From Candidatus Pacearchaeota archaeon (GTDB lineage: Archaea; Nanoarchaeota; Nanoarchaeia; Pacearchaeales; GW2011-AR1): 7,185 nt of DNA. Shown here in pieces: positions 1 to 5,110 of the stretch. Made by a program: the position numbers and the translations under genes. Location of the stretch: the NCBI GenBank assembly GCA_002690445.1, contig NZER01000050.1, forward strand, positions 2,049 through 9,233, in the 5' to 3' direction. Every line of letters begins with the position of its first letter. The stretch's first letter is position 1. The notes beneath the pieces were generated by a model. The model had not been told where the DNA came from. It made no database searches and saw only the letters and a list, made by a program, of their open reading frames with translations.

Positions 1-89
1 GGCTAAAGTCTGGGGGCTGAAGCAGCAGCCTTCTAGTCCCAGACCCCGTTCTTTTGGGCCCCTGCTTGGGAGAGAGCTCACTCAAAGTA
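1..89 (-). other. Non-coding 3' flank with a compound hairpin
   Basis: This stretch follows the stop codon of the last gene and holds no credible gene. On the minus strand, GTCTGGG (44 to 38) pairs perfectly with CCCAGAC (14 to 8). Nested inside is a second 5-bp stem, GGCTG (30 to 26) with CAGCC (19 to 15), closing a 6-nt loop. A 7-nt unpaired ACTAGAA lies on one side only. The structure is followed by TTTAGCC, which is too short a T run for an ordinary intrinsic terminator. It may be a processed or stabilising 3' end, or part of an element cut by the window edge. No promoter or tRNA was recognised. Confidence 0.45.
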
Positions 90-422
90 CTATTCCTTAC
101 TACTCAAAAGGATTGGGCTTAGTGGGCTTATGTAGAACACAGGTTTGCCTATACAAATAGCATGGTCTATTTCATTTCCAGTACTCCATCCTATATAACC
201 ATTAACATTTAGCACTAGCACAAAATCACTAACGTCAATCTTTCTCATATGCAATTCATCCAGATTAGTCTTATCCTCATCACTAAGCTCCTTTCCTTCT
301 GCCTGAGTATAGTGACTAACTCCCAGCACTACAATCCCCGCCATTTCTAGGCGTTGGGTGTAGGCTATCCAAGTATCCTTGAACCTAGTGCTGCCACACA
401 AACAAACTATAGGGGGTTTCAT
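90..422 (-). CDS. Nucleoside 2-deoxyribosyltransferase-like phage protein
   Basis: This 110-aa protein resembles the small Rossmann-like nucleoside 2-deoxyribosyltransferase / nucleotide N-glycosidase (Rcl-type) superfamily, members of which are often phage-encoded. Visible signatures are an N-terminal beta strand plus CGSTRF loop (residues 9-14), then LDELHMRKID near 54-63, a hydrophobic strand FVLVLNV (67-73), and GWSTGNEIDHAICIGKPVFY (78-97). The last contains the G-S-T-x-x-E-I segment, with E84 in the position usually taken by the catalytic glutamate. The fold suggests cleavage or transfer at the N-glycosidic bond of (deoxy)nucleosides or nucleotides in the cytoplasm; the substrate cannot be read from sequence. 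The ATG overlaps the stop of the methyltransferase gene as ATGA, implying translational coupling. A good SD, AAGGAGG, lies 7 nt upstream. The gene ends with TAG and is the last in the run. Confidence 0.65.
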   Translation of the reverse strand: MKPPIVCLCGSTRFKDTWIAYTQRLEMAGIVVLGVSHYTQAEGKELSDEDKTNLDELHMRKIDVSDFVLVLNVNGYIGWSTGNEIDHAICIGKPVFYISPLSPILLSSKE

Positions 423-1822
423 TCCTCAGCCTCCTTAAGAGCTTGGGCAAACTCCATCATTTCATCCTGATCCTCAGGGTGGGCTCTCCAGTACTTAATC
501 CAATCACTTGTTCCAGGCTCCAACTCGTGGAAATCATCAGCCACCTCAGGCTCAGCTATCTTCCCGGTCAGCCTAACTAACGCCCTATCATAATACTCCT
601 TGTTCAACTCACAACCCCAAGCTTTGCGATTACAACCTAGGGCTGCCCTCAGAGTGGAGGCTGAGCCAGCAAAAGGATCAATTACCAGTTCGCTAGGGAA
701 GGTGTGCTGTTTGATTAGGTAGGTTAGTAGGCCAATGGGTTTTTCAGTGTGGTGAATCTTTCCAGCTTGGGGAACCATCTCATAAGGGAGAACGTTTCCA
801 GAGGACCCTGGATTCCCAAGGTCCCTACTCCCTTTCTGGCAATGCAAGATACACTCGTAGTTCATAGCATAGTAGGAGCGATTGGGTAGAACCCCCCCTC
901 CGCCTAGCTTGTGCCAAACCAAGGGATGAGCACAAACACTAAACCCTCCTCCCTCGCACACACTCCTAATCTCCCGATAGAGTGGAAGGTCAAAGAACAG
1001 CAACATAACTCTATCCCCCTTGAGTATCCTATATCCCTCCTTAACTACTCCCTCTATCGTGCTTAAAACATGCTCCTTATCGTCCTGGTAGTTAGGGGAT
1101 TGAGGCCCTTCAGAAGACCTCATTTTAAGATCCTTCCCATAAGGAGGATCGGTTAGGATCATATCTACTGACTCATTGGAGAGGGTTTTGAGAGCCTCCC
1201 TACTATCCCCTAACACTAGCTCAAACTCATCCTTCCTCTTATCAGGTTGGCCCTCAACTCTCTTCTCTACCTTCTCAGCCAACACTGCTACCAACCCTTT
1301 CTCCTGAGCCTTAGACAACTCCTTCCAAGCACTGGTCATGTTCCTGGCTTCAGCTAAGTTAGGAACCTCGTCCAAGCCATCTGCAACTTTGATAAACATC
1401 CTAATGGAAGCTTCCGAAGCTCCTAAGTAGTCCGCTGTGTCCCTTAGACTCCACCCCTCAGTATGCCTATCCGCTTGCCCCTCTTGCCCTACCTTTATCT
1501 CATGGAACTGTCGGACTGCAAGAGCTTCCTCCTGCCAGGTTAGATCCTTCCTAGCTACATTCTCCTCTATCTCCAATTCCAAGTCAAGGGTCTCACCCTC
1601 TTTGTCAGTAAAGTCCTCCCTGTATCTAACCTCAATCTCAGTCCACTCCAGATTTTTAGCGGCTGCTAGCCTTCTATAGCCGGCCACTAGCTGATTCCCT
1701 CTTGTGATAACTATAGGCTGAATTAGCCCATATCTTTGGAGGGATACTGACAGCCTCTCAATATCTCCTGAGTCACTCCTAACTCTCTCGTCAATTAGTA
1801 TGTCCTTGAGGAGAACTTTCAT
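419..1822 (-). CDS. ParB-like/HTH/DNA methyltransferase fusion (beta-class amino-methyltransferase)
   Basis: This 467-aa fusion has three parts. Residues 1-100 are a ParB/Srx-type domain: KDILIDERVR, the nucleotide-binding GYRR at 48-51 (usually GERR), and ENVARKDLTWQEEA at 87-100. Residues about 124-150 form a helix-turn-helix (WSLRDTADYLGASEASIR). Residues about 198-420 are an S-adenosylmethionine-dependent DNA methyltransferase. Catalytic motif IV, DPPYG (225-229), precedes the cofactor motif I region DPFAGSAS (382-389), with E405 after it and HTEKP at 358-362. That order is typical of the beta class, and DPPY is typical of N6-adenine (or N4-cytosine) methylation. Such fusions are common in phages without a partner endonuclease, and none is seen here, so an orphan anti-restriction or regulatory role is likely. 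The C-terminal 50 residues are acidic. The start has only a weak SD (GGAG about 11 nt away), and the gene lies 20 nt after its upstream neighbour. Confidence 0.9.
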   Translation of the reverse strand: MKVLLKDILIDERVRSDSGDIERLSVSLQRYGLIQPIVITRGNQLVAGYRRLAAAKNLEWTEIEVRYREDFTDKEGETLDLELEIEENVARKDLTWQEEALAVRQFHEIKVGQEGQADRHTEGWSLRDTADYLGASEASIRMFIKVADGLDEVPNLAEARNMTSAWKELSKAQEKGLVAVLAEKVEKRVEGQPDKRKDEFELVLGDSREALKTLSNESVDMILTDPPYGKDLKMRSSEGPQSPNYQDDKEHVLSTIEGVVKEGYRILKGDRVMLLFFDLPLYREIRSVCEGGGFSVCAHPLVWHKLGGGGVLPNRSYYAMNYECILHCQKGSRDLGNPGSSGNVLPYEMVPQAGKIHHTEKPIGLLTYLIKQHTFPSELVIDPFAGSASTLRAALGCNRKAWGCELNKEYYDRALVRLTGKIAEPEVADDFHELEPGTSDWIKYWRAHPEDQDEMMEFAQALKEAEE

Positions 1823-1842
1823 GTATCTTGTGGCTCCATTCC

Positions 1843-2055
1843 TTATCTAAAATCCACTACTATCGTAGAAGCAGCACCTTTTATTTCTTTGATTAGGATG
1901 TTATAGCAAGGCATATCGTGCTCTATGGCTACTTGGATGATAGGTTTTAGCTTACTTGAGTCCTCAACATTGCAGCAAACAAACCTAACCATTTCTCCTA
2001 GATTATACTTCCTATCCGAGGCCTCAAACTTAACCCACCAAGTAGTTCTAGCCAT
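1843..2055 (-). CDS. Small hypothetical protein (70 aa)
   Basis: This protein is not recognised. It begins MARTTWWVKFEASD, continues with alternating hydrophobic and charged segments, and ends ASTIVVDFR. It looks like a small soluble alpha/beta protein with a Cys pair (VRFVCCNVE) and a further Cys at MPCYN; no membrane segment or known motif is evident. The ATG is preceded by AAGGA with an 8-nt spacer. That SD is partly buried in a 5-bp hairpin (2065-2079), so initiation may be regulated by RNA structure. The gene follows the three-way-junction spacer and lies 20 nt before the methyltransferase gene, probably in the same transcript. A plus-strand frame overlapping it has no SD or recognisable protein and was set aside. 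Reality as a gene is likely; function is unknown. Confidence 0.65.
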   Translation of the reverse strand: MARTTWWVKFEASDRKYNLGEMVRFVCCNVEDSSKLKPIIQVAIEHDMPCYNILIKEIKGAASTIVVDFR

Positions 2056-2064
2056 TAGGGGGAT

Positions 2065-2079
2065 CCTTCCTATAGAAGG
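2065..2079 (-). promoter_or_regulatory. Hairpin overlapping the SD of the 70-aa gene
   Basis: On the minus strand CCTTC pairs with GAAGG (5 bp) around the loop TATAG. The 3' arm contributes AAGG of the AAGGA Shine-Dalgarno that serves the ATG at 2055. If the hairpin forms, ribosome access is reduced. The stem is short, so any effect would be modest or depend on the adjacent larger structure. Confidence 0.45.
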
Positions 2080-2080
2080 T

Positions 2081-2147
2081 GGTGGGACAAGATTTTCCCT
2101 CTTTGCGAGGGTTCGGCTGGAGGTGGTTAGCCGTTTCTTGTCCCACC
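2081..2147 (-). ncRNA. Predicted three-way-junction RNA element with an anti-SD-like loop
   Basis: On the gene-sense strand this 67-nt segment folds almost without leftover bases. A perfect 12-bp outer stem (GGTGGGACAAGA, 2147 to 2136, with TCTTGTCCCACC, 2092 to 2081) encloses two hairpins. The first is CGGCT/AGCCG, 5 bp, with the 10-nt loop AACCACCTCC (2128 to 2119). The second is CCCTC/GAGGG, 5 bp, with the loop GCAAA (2106 to 2102). All junction linkers are pure A (AA, AA, AAAA). It lies 12 nt after the DUF669 stop and 25 nt before the next start. The loop contains CCACCTCC, complementary to GGAGGTGG. No T run follows, so a simple terminator is unlikely. It matches no RNA family I recognise. 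It could be an intercistronic mRNA element, a processed small RNA, or a translation regulator. The fold is read from the sequence; any role is inferred. Confidence 0.6.
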
Positions 2148-2159
2148 TACTAACCTCAC

Positions 2160-2555
2160 TTAGACACAGGGAAGAAGGGAACCAATCTTGTTTCTAATCT
2201 TCCCTTCCCAATCCTCATGGATTACATCAGCAGTGGCTCTCCGCCCAACACAGTCGTCACTGTTGAACTTGACAACTATGTTAGGCTTCTCGCCCTCTGG
2301 GACATACCTAACCCCTAGCGCATCCAGCTCCTGTATAAGGCGCCAGGCTGCTTGAGGCTGAAGGGATGTGTTGTGGAACAACACCCTTCCTGCGAACTCA
2401 GGGTTGTCCACCTGAAAGCGCCAGCTGAGTTTGAGGCTACCACTCTTGGCAGTCTCAATATCACACTGAGTCACTGTCACAGGATACTGCCCAACTGGGA
2501 GGGGCTCAAACCCACCCTTCAAATCACTAACTCCACTAACCTCTACTTCAGGCAT
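2160..2555 (-). CDS. DUF669-family phage protein (recombination module)
   Basis: This 131-aa protein resembles the DUF669 family. Those proteins are common in phage replication and recombination clusters beside Sak4-like ATPases, and have been suggested to bind single-stranded DNA. Family-like features are FEPLPVGQYPVTVTQCDIETAKSG near the N-terminus, LKLSWRFQVDNPEFAGRVLFH in the middle, a helical segment QAAWRLIQELDALGVRY, and a C-terminal VGRRATADVI strand pair followed by KIRNKIGSLLP. The frame is open for another 37 codons upstream, but that extension lies inside the ATPase gene and reads as non-protein-like sequence. The ATG at 2555 is chosen because AGGAGG lies 5 nt upstream and the 8-nt overlap (ATGCCTGA) with the ATPase stop is a typical coupling arrangement. 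The role beside the ATPase and nuclease is inferred from context. Confidence 0.8.
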   Translation of the reverse strand: MPEVEVSGVSDLKGGFEPLPVGQYPVTVTQCDIETAKSGSLKLSWRFQVDNPEFAGRVLFHNTSLQPQAAWRLIQELDALGVRYVPEGEKPNIVVKFNSDDCVGRRATADVIHEDWEGKIRNKIGSLLPCV

Positions 2556-3327
2556 CACTGCCTCCTCTCTTAGCAGTAATCGAATCCCAGATCGAGGACC
2601 ACACCCTTGTGGGGTCCGCTGGGATGTCCAAGTACTCAGGCATACCATACCTGTTCTTAGCATCATACCCGTCCCTACGTTCAGTGAATAAGCGACGGTC
2701 AGCTCTCCCCACCGCTTTGCCAGTCTTAGCGTCTATGACTGATTTGAAGTTTCCAAATAGTACAGCATCAGCCCACTTCAGGGTGACTCCCCAGGTTTTT
2801 TTGTGGACATCAACTACATACCTATCGTAGTCGGCCCCTAGAGGGTTCCCAAAGGGCCTAACCTGCACATGGGCTATCAACAATATAGTAGTCCCTTTAG
2901 CCCTGATGTTATCGAGGGCTATGAGCATCTGTAGCCAATCTGTCACAGCAACATCGTATCCTTTCTGGTAGCTAGTGAATCCCTTCTCTCCCCAATCGCC
3001 CTTGAAGTCTCTCTGACAAACCCTCTCATGACACATCCTTTCAAAGCCATTGATAGCATCCAGGGCTAGGACTCCATACCCCGGATGGTCAGGCTTGGCG
3101 AGGGTTTCGAGAGTGTTTAGGAGATCAACCCAGTTTGTAGCTAGGCCACAATCGACCTCTGGAACTAGCCCTGATCCCCGGAGAGTCAAGTATCCAGTCT
3201 CATGCTCACTCATTATGAGGCATGAGTTAGGAGCATAAGCCCCTGCAGTGGTTTTCCCCCAACCCTCCACTGCACTCAACACTATCCTAGGCGGGGGGAA
3301 CACTTGGTCAGGCTTAGTTATCTTCAT
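2548..3327 (-). CDS. Sak4-like P-loop ATPase (phage RecA-like recombination NTPase, AAA_24 type)
   Basis: This 259-aa cytoplasmic NTPase resembles the phage Sak4/AAA_24 group, RecA-fold proteins tied to single-strand annealing or strand-exchange recombination. The P-loop is AVEGWGKTT at 19-27; its first position is Ala, which the general [AG]-x4-G-K-[ST] pattern allows. Walker B is VLALD at 86-90. A segment typical of the family follows: LLIAHVQVRPFGNP, DYDRYVVDVHKK and a WADAVLFGNF strand. The C-terminus carries YGMPEYLDIP, also common in the group. The ATG overlaps the nuclease stop by 14 nt, with an AGGAG-type SD about 9 nt upstream, and the stop overlaps the DUF669 start by 8 nt. Co-translation with both neighbours supports a shared recombination role. 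Family assignment is fairly sure; the biochemical activity is inferred. Confidence 0.85.
   Translation of the reverse strand: MKITKPDQVFPPPRIVLSAVEGWGKTTAGAYAPNSCLIMSEHETGYLTLRGSGLVPEVDCGLATNWVDLLNTLETLAKPDHPGYGVLALDAINGFERMCHERVCQRDFKGDWGEKGFTSYQKGYDVAVTDWLQMLIALDNIRAKGTTILLIAHVQVRPFGNPLGADYDRYVVDVHKKTWGVTLKWADAVLFGNFKSVIDAKTGKAVGRADRRLFTERRDGYDAKNRYGMPEYLDIPADPTRVWSSIWDSITAKRGGSDA
2561..2566 (-). promoter_or_regulatory. Shine-Dalgarno fixing the DUF669 start
   Basis: AGGAGG with a 5-nt spacer (CAGTG) precedes the ATG at 2555 and lies within the last codons of the ATPase gene (Gly-Gly-Ser-Asp-Ala-stop). It rules in the short form of the DUF669 protein. Nearly the same SD, spacer, start and stop module recurs at 4865-4884. 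Confidence 0.75.
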
Positions 3328-4135
3328 TCTCTTCAGTCTCCTCTCTCTTGTAGAACATCCCCATCACTGACTCAGTACACCCTAGCTTGCACAACTTATC
3401 ATACTGGCACATAACATAGTACTTATAGCAGTTGGCCTCAAACAATGGGAAGCTCTTAGTCCTGATAGCTCTCTCAATGTCCTGAACCAGCTTAGGAAAG
3501 GTATCAAACACAAACAGATCCAACTCATACTTAGACCTGCTGGTCACCTGTTCCTCAAACCTAATCTTCCCACTATCCGAGGTGTTAATCACACTCACTA
3601 TAGCCCCTTGACAATCTCCTATAAACTCCCTGCAAGCATGACAATAGCAGGTCATTTGTAGGTTGGGTCTAAACTCGTCTATAAAGTTGGCCCCTACCCT
3701 TGACTTAGTCTTATAGTCCAGCACATAGGCCATCCCTTGTTGCTTAACTATCAAATCCAATCTCCCAGTTAGGAAACTCCCCTCAGGCATAGCCAGCTTG
3801 AAAGCTGACTCATTAGCCAACACTTCCCTTTCCTCACCCTTGTAGTGATTGTCAAACTCCTTAATCAAACTCATCCCTCTGGGGGCTGTGAACTTCTCAC
3901 TCTCAGGGTATGGCCACTTATCCCACACCTCTAACGCTTCCTTCATCCCTAGTTGAGTCCTAGCTGAGAGTGAGTCGTGCATGAAAGTTCCAAACTCCAT
4001 AGCGTAGCTAGGCTGGCTTGGACTCAGGCCTAACACATAGGTATAATAGAACTTCCTAGGACACATCTGCCAACACCCTAGGGCTGAACTATCATACTCC
4101 CTTCCCTCCAAATTACAATGCCCACCTTGGCTCAT
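3314..4135 (-). CDS. PD-(D/E)XK nuclease, Cas4/RecB-like with probable Fe-S cluster
   Basis: This 273-aa protein has the RecB/Cas4-type nuclease motifs in order: GTFMHDSL with H53, E109, GRLDL with D127, LDYKTK with D140 and K142, and Q160MTCY (QxxxY) at 160-164. An N-terminal C25PRKFYY and a C-terminal cysteine set (C236, C243, C249, with C253 close by) match the split 1+3 arrangement that holds a 4Fe-4S cluster in Cas4 and AddB relatives. It probably resects or processes DNA ends with the neighbouring ATPase and DUF669 protein; no cas1/cas2 or repeats are present to suggest CRISPR adaptation. The frame is open 34 codons further, but that part overlaps the upstream gene. The ATG at 4135 is chosen because it forms an ATGA overlap with that gene's stop, with AGGAG about 10 nt upstream. 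Confidence 0.88.
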   Translation of the reverse strand: MSQGGHCNLEGREYDSSALGCWQMCPRKFYYTYVLGLSPSQPSYAMEFGTFMHDSLSARTQLGMKEALEVWDKWPYPESEKFTAPRGMSLIKEFDNHYKGEEREVLANESAFKLAMPEGSFLTGRLDLIVKQQGMAYVLDYKTKSRVGANFIDEFRPNLQMTCYCHACREFIGDCQGAIVSVINTSDSGKIRFEEQVTSRSKYELDLFVFDTFPKLVQDIERAIRTKSFPLFEANCYKYYVMCQYDKLCKLGCTESVMGMFYKREETEENEDN

Positions 4136-4524
4136 ATCTCTATGACTCCTAGAGGGGTGAAAGATGAACAGGAGTAGGTCCCCATTGGAGGGCAAGCTAT
4201 GTCTATCCTTTTCGTGCTTCGCCTCCAAAACTTCCATACTATCGGGGGAGTCATGTCTGAGAGGAAGGCTATTATAGTCCTCCTAGGCCTAGCTCTCTTA
4301 GCATTCCCTACTAGGACCCCCATCTGTCTATCTCCCCAGTTCATTGTAGCGAGGGCAAACTCCTTAGCCAACCCTTTCTCCTTGAACACAAACAACCTCC
4401 CAACTATTGGGATAGTTGGCTTGTTCAGCTTATACTCCACCATCACAGCAGCTGGGGCACATGCAGAATAATACCTGGACCCGCTCAGATCACATGATAC
4501 TCTCACTACCTTGTAGGCTTCCAC
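4132..4524 (-). CDS. Conserved small phage protein of unknown function (130 aa)
   Basis: The pattern looks like an uncharacterised family seen in phage genomes: YKVVRV, a YYSACA segment, VEYKLNKPTIPIVGRLFVFKE, KEFALA, an FW, and a C-terminal CPPMGTYSCSSFTPLGVIEI. The recurring features are a VEY...P..G.LFVF core and a final P-x-GT...TPL, recalled rather than searched. It looks like a compact beta-rich domain with no catalytic motif I can name. The start is GTG, supported by a near-perfect SD (AAAGGAGGTGG, 4541 to 4531). It is the first gene of the recombination module, after the structured spacer, and its TGA overlaps the nuclease ATG by 4 nt. Regulation by the two hairpins just upstream is plausible. 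Confidence 0.75.
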   Translation of the reverse strand: MEAYKVVRVSCDLSGSRYYSACAPAAVMVEYKLNKPTIPIVGRLFVFKEKGLAKEFALATMNWGDRQMGVLVGNAKRARPRRTIIAFLSDMTPPIVWKFWRRSTKRIDIACPPMGTYSCSSFTPLGVIEI

Positions 4525-4530
4525 TTGAGG

Positions 4531-4541
4531 CCACCTCCTTT
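4531..4541 (-). promoter_or_regulatory. Very strong SD of the recombination module's first gene
   Basis: AAAGGAGGTGG ends 6 nt before the GTG start at 4524. It is an almost complete complement of the 16S rRNA 3' tail. The GGAGGTGG part is also the exact complement of CCACCTCC in the loop at 2119-2128, and AGGTGG can pair (one G-U) with the loop of the hairpin just upstream. Confidence 0.75.
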
Positions 4542-4547
4542 GGGGTT

Positions 4548-4568
4548 AGAGCGCAACAATTGCGCTCT
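4548..4568 (-). repeat. 9-bp perfect inverted repeat with a 3-nt loop
   Basis: On the minus strand AGAGCGCAA and TTGCGCTCT form a perfect 9-bp stem around TTG. It ends 7 nt before the SD (4541-4531). No T run follows on either strand, so it is not a normal terminator. It could be a protein-binding operator in DNA or a leader hairpin in RNA controlling the recombination module; the sequence does not decide between these. Confidence 0.6.
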
Positions 4569-4588
4569 CATCTTTAGGGGTATAGGAG

Positions 4589-4639
4589 GGGGAGACTATT
4601 GGGGCGGTTTCGCAGGCGGTTGAAACCTATAGCCTCCCC
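4589..4639 (-). ncRNA. Predicted long hairpin RNA element, related loop to the 2081-2147 element
   Basis: On the gene-sense strand an outer stem of 11 pairs, one of them G-U (GGGGAGGCTAT, 4639 to 4629, with ATAGTCTCCCC, 4599 to 4589), is followed by an asymmetric internal loop (A against GCCCCA). An inner 6-bp stem, GGTTTC/GAAACC (4627-4622 with 4611-4606), closes the 10-nt loop AACCGCCTGC (4621 to 4612). That loop equals the loop of the three-way-junction element at 8 of 10 positions. The element lies 20 nt after a stop codon. An alternative 6-bp pairing (TATAGG with CCTATA) would compete with the outer stem. No terminator T run follows. It probably acts in the intercistronic mRNA upstream of the recombination genes; function is inferred. 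Confidence 0.55.
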
Positions 4640-4659
4640 TCTCCCTCACCTATCCAGAG

Positions 4660-4872
4660 TTAGGCCAAGTCATACTTAGCCCTACTCCCGCCTTCAGCGC
4701 CCTCCTTGCGCCTCTTGGCAATGGCTATAGCAGTGTGGATCAACCTATTGTTCCATGAGTTAGCCATCTTCTCATCGAACTGATCCCCTGCTTCCACTCC
4801 ATTGATGGTAATCTCAACTCCATTAACCACCAAAGCCTCTCCATCCTGCTGCACGACCATCTTTCTAGGCAC
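4660..4872 (-). CDS. Small hypothetical protein (70 aa)
   Basis: This protein is not recognised. After MPRKM come two short beta-like repeats (GEALVVNGVEITINGVEAGDQ), then a helix (FDEKMANSWNNRLIHTAIAIAKRRKE) and a Gly/Ser-rich, charged tail. No membrane segment is seen. The GTG at 4872 is chosen because AAGGAGG lies 5 nt upstream and the 8-nt overlap (GTGCCTAG) with the upstream stop mirrors the ATPase/DUF669 junction. An ATG four codons in (4860) is possible but has a poorer SD. It is the last gene of the small-gene run, directly before the structured spacer. A small nucleic-acid-binding or regulatory role is conceivable but unproven. Confidence 0.65.
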   Translation of the reverse strand: MPRKMVVQQDGEALVVNGVEITINGVEAGDQFDEKMANSWNNRLIHTAIAIAKRRKEGAEGGSRAKYDLA

Positions 4873-5110
4873 TACTGCCTCCTTCGCCCTCTTTGAGGGC
4901 TTCTGTAGAATTGAGGGGAATCAAGGAATACTTATTCCTCGACTTCTTAGGTTTCCCCTCAGGTACGGACTCACTTGACTTCTTCTTGGGTTTTGATCTC
5001 CTGAGGGAGTTGTGCATTCGTCTGATCAACTTCCTCTCTTCCCTCAACTTTTCGAGGGCCTCTAGCGCTTCCTCCTCCGACATATCAGGATTCAGTCTAC
5101 TCACTACCAA
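4865..5110 (-). CDS. Small basic, coiled-coil-like hypothetical protein (81 aa)
   Basis: This protein is not recognised. Residues about 11-40 form a highly charged helix (SEEEALEALEKLREERKLIRR), followed by a basic stretch SLRRSKPKKK and a second KPKKSRNK cluster, then an acidic Gly/Ser tail. The composition suggests a nucleic-acid-binding or largely disordered protein. The start is uncertain. A TTG at 5110 has AGGAGG with a 6-nt spacer. A GTG at 5104 has a 12-nt spacer, and an ATG at 5083 has no SD. The TTG is preferred, giving a 14-nt overlap with the preceding gene. The gene end doubles as the SD of the next gene. Confidence 0.6.
   Translation of the reverse strand: MVVSRLNPDMSEEEALEALEKLREERKLIRRMHNSLRRSKPKKKSSESVPEGKPKKSRNKYSLIPLNSTEALKEGEGGSSA
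4873..4884 (-). promoter_or_regulatory. SD and spacer fixing the GTG start at 4872
   Basis: AAGGAGG plus the 5-nt spacer CAGTA precede GTG. The same bases encode the Gly-Gly-Ser-Ser end of the upstream protein. The module closely matches the one at 2548-2566, which supports this start over the internal ATG at 4860. Confidence 0.65.

Noticed and set aside
1..60. tRNA fragment
   Set aside because: No acceptable T-arm, anticodon arm spacing or CCA-adjacent acceptor could be built. The pairing fits a compound hairpin better.
2081..2147. Hammerhead or other known self-cleaving ribozyme
   Set aside because: The hammerhead core CTGATGA is absent on both strands and the junction is built from plain A linkers. 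No other ribozyme consensus was recognised.
2081..2147. Intrinsic terminator
   Set aside because: The stem is strong but followed by ACCTTC on one strand and TACTAACC on the other, with no T run. It also has two inner hairpins rather than a simple loop.
1925..2197. Plus-strand open frame across the 2056-2159 spacer
   Set aside because: It is antisense to two minus-strand genes and the structured spacer, has no SD before its start, and reads as low-complexity non-family protein.
2556..2666. 37-codon N-terminal extension of the DUF669 protein
   Set aside because: It lies inside the ATPase gene, is unlike the family, and an ideal SD precedes the internal ATG at 2555.
3314..4135. CRISPR-associated Cas4 with an adaptation locus
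   Set aside because: There is no cas1 or cas2 gene, no repeat array and no spacer-like periodicity in the window. Neighbours are phage recombination genes.
4136..4237. 34-codon N-terminal extension of the nuclease
   Set aside because: It overlaps the conserved 130-aa gene by over 100 nt. The ATGA overlap at 4132-4135 and an SD support the shorter protein, whose motifs are complete.
4506..4571. 21-codon leader peptide frame starting at an ATG in the spacer before the 4524 gene
   Set aside because: It has no SD, it runs through the hairpin and the real SD, and it has no regulatory codon runs typical of attenuators.
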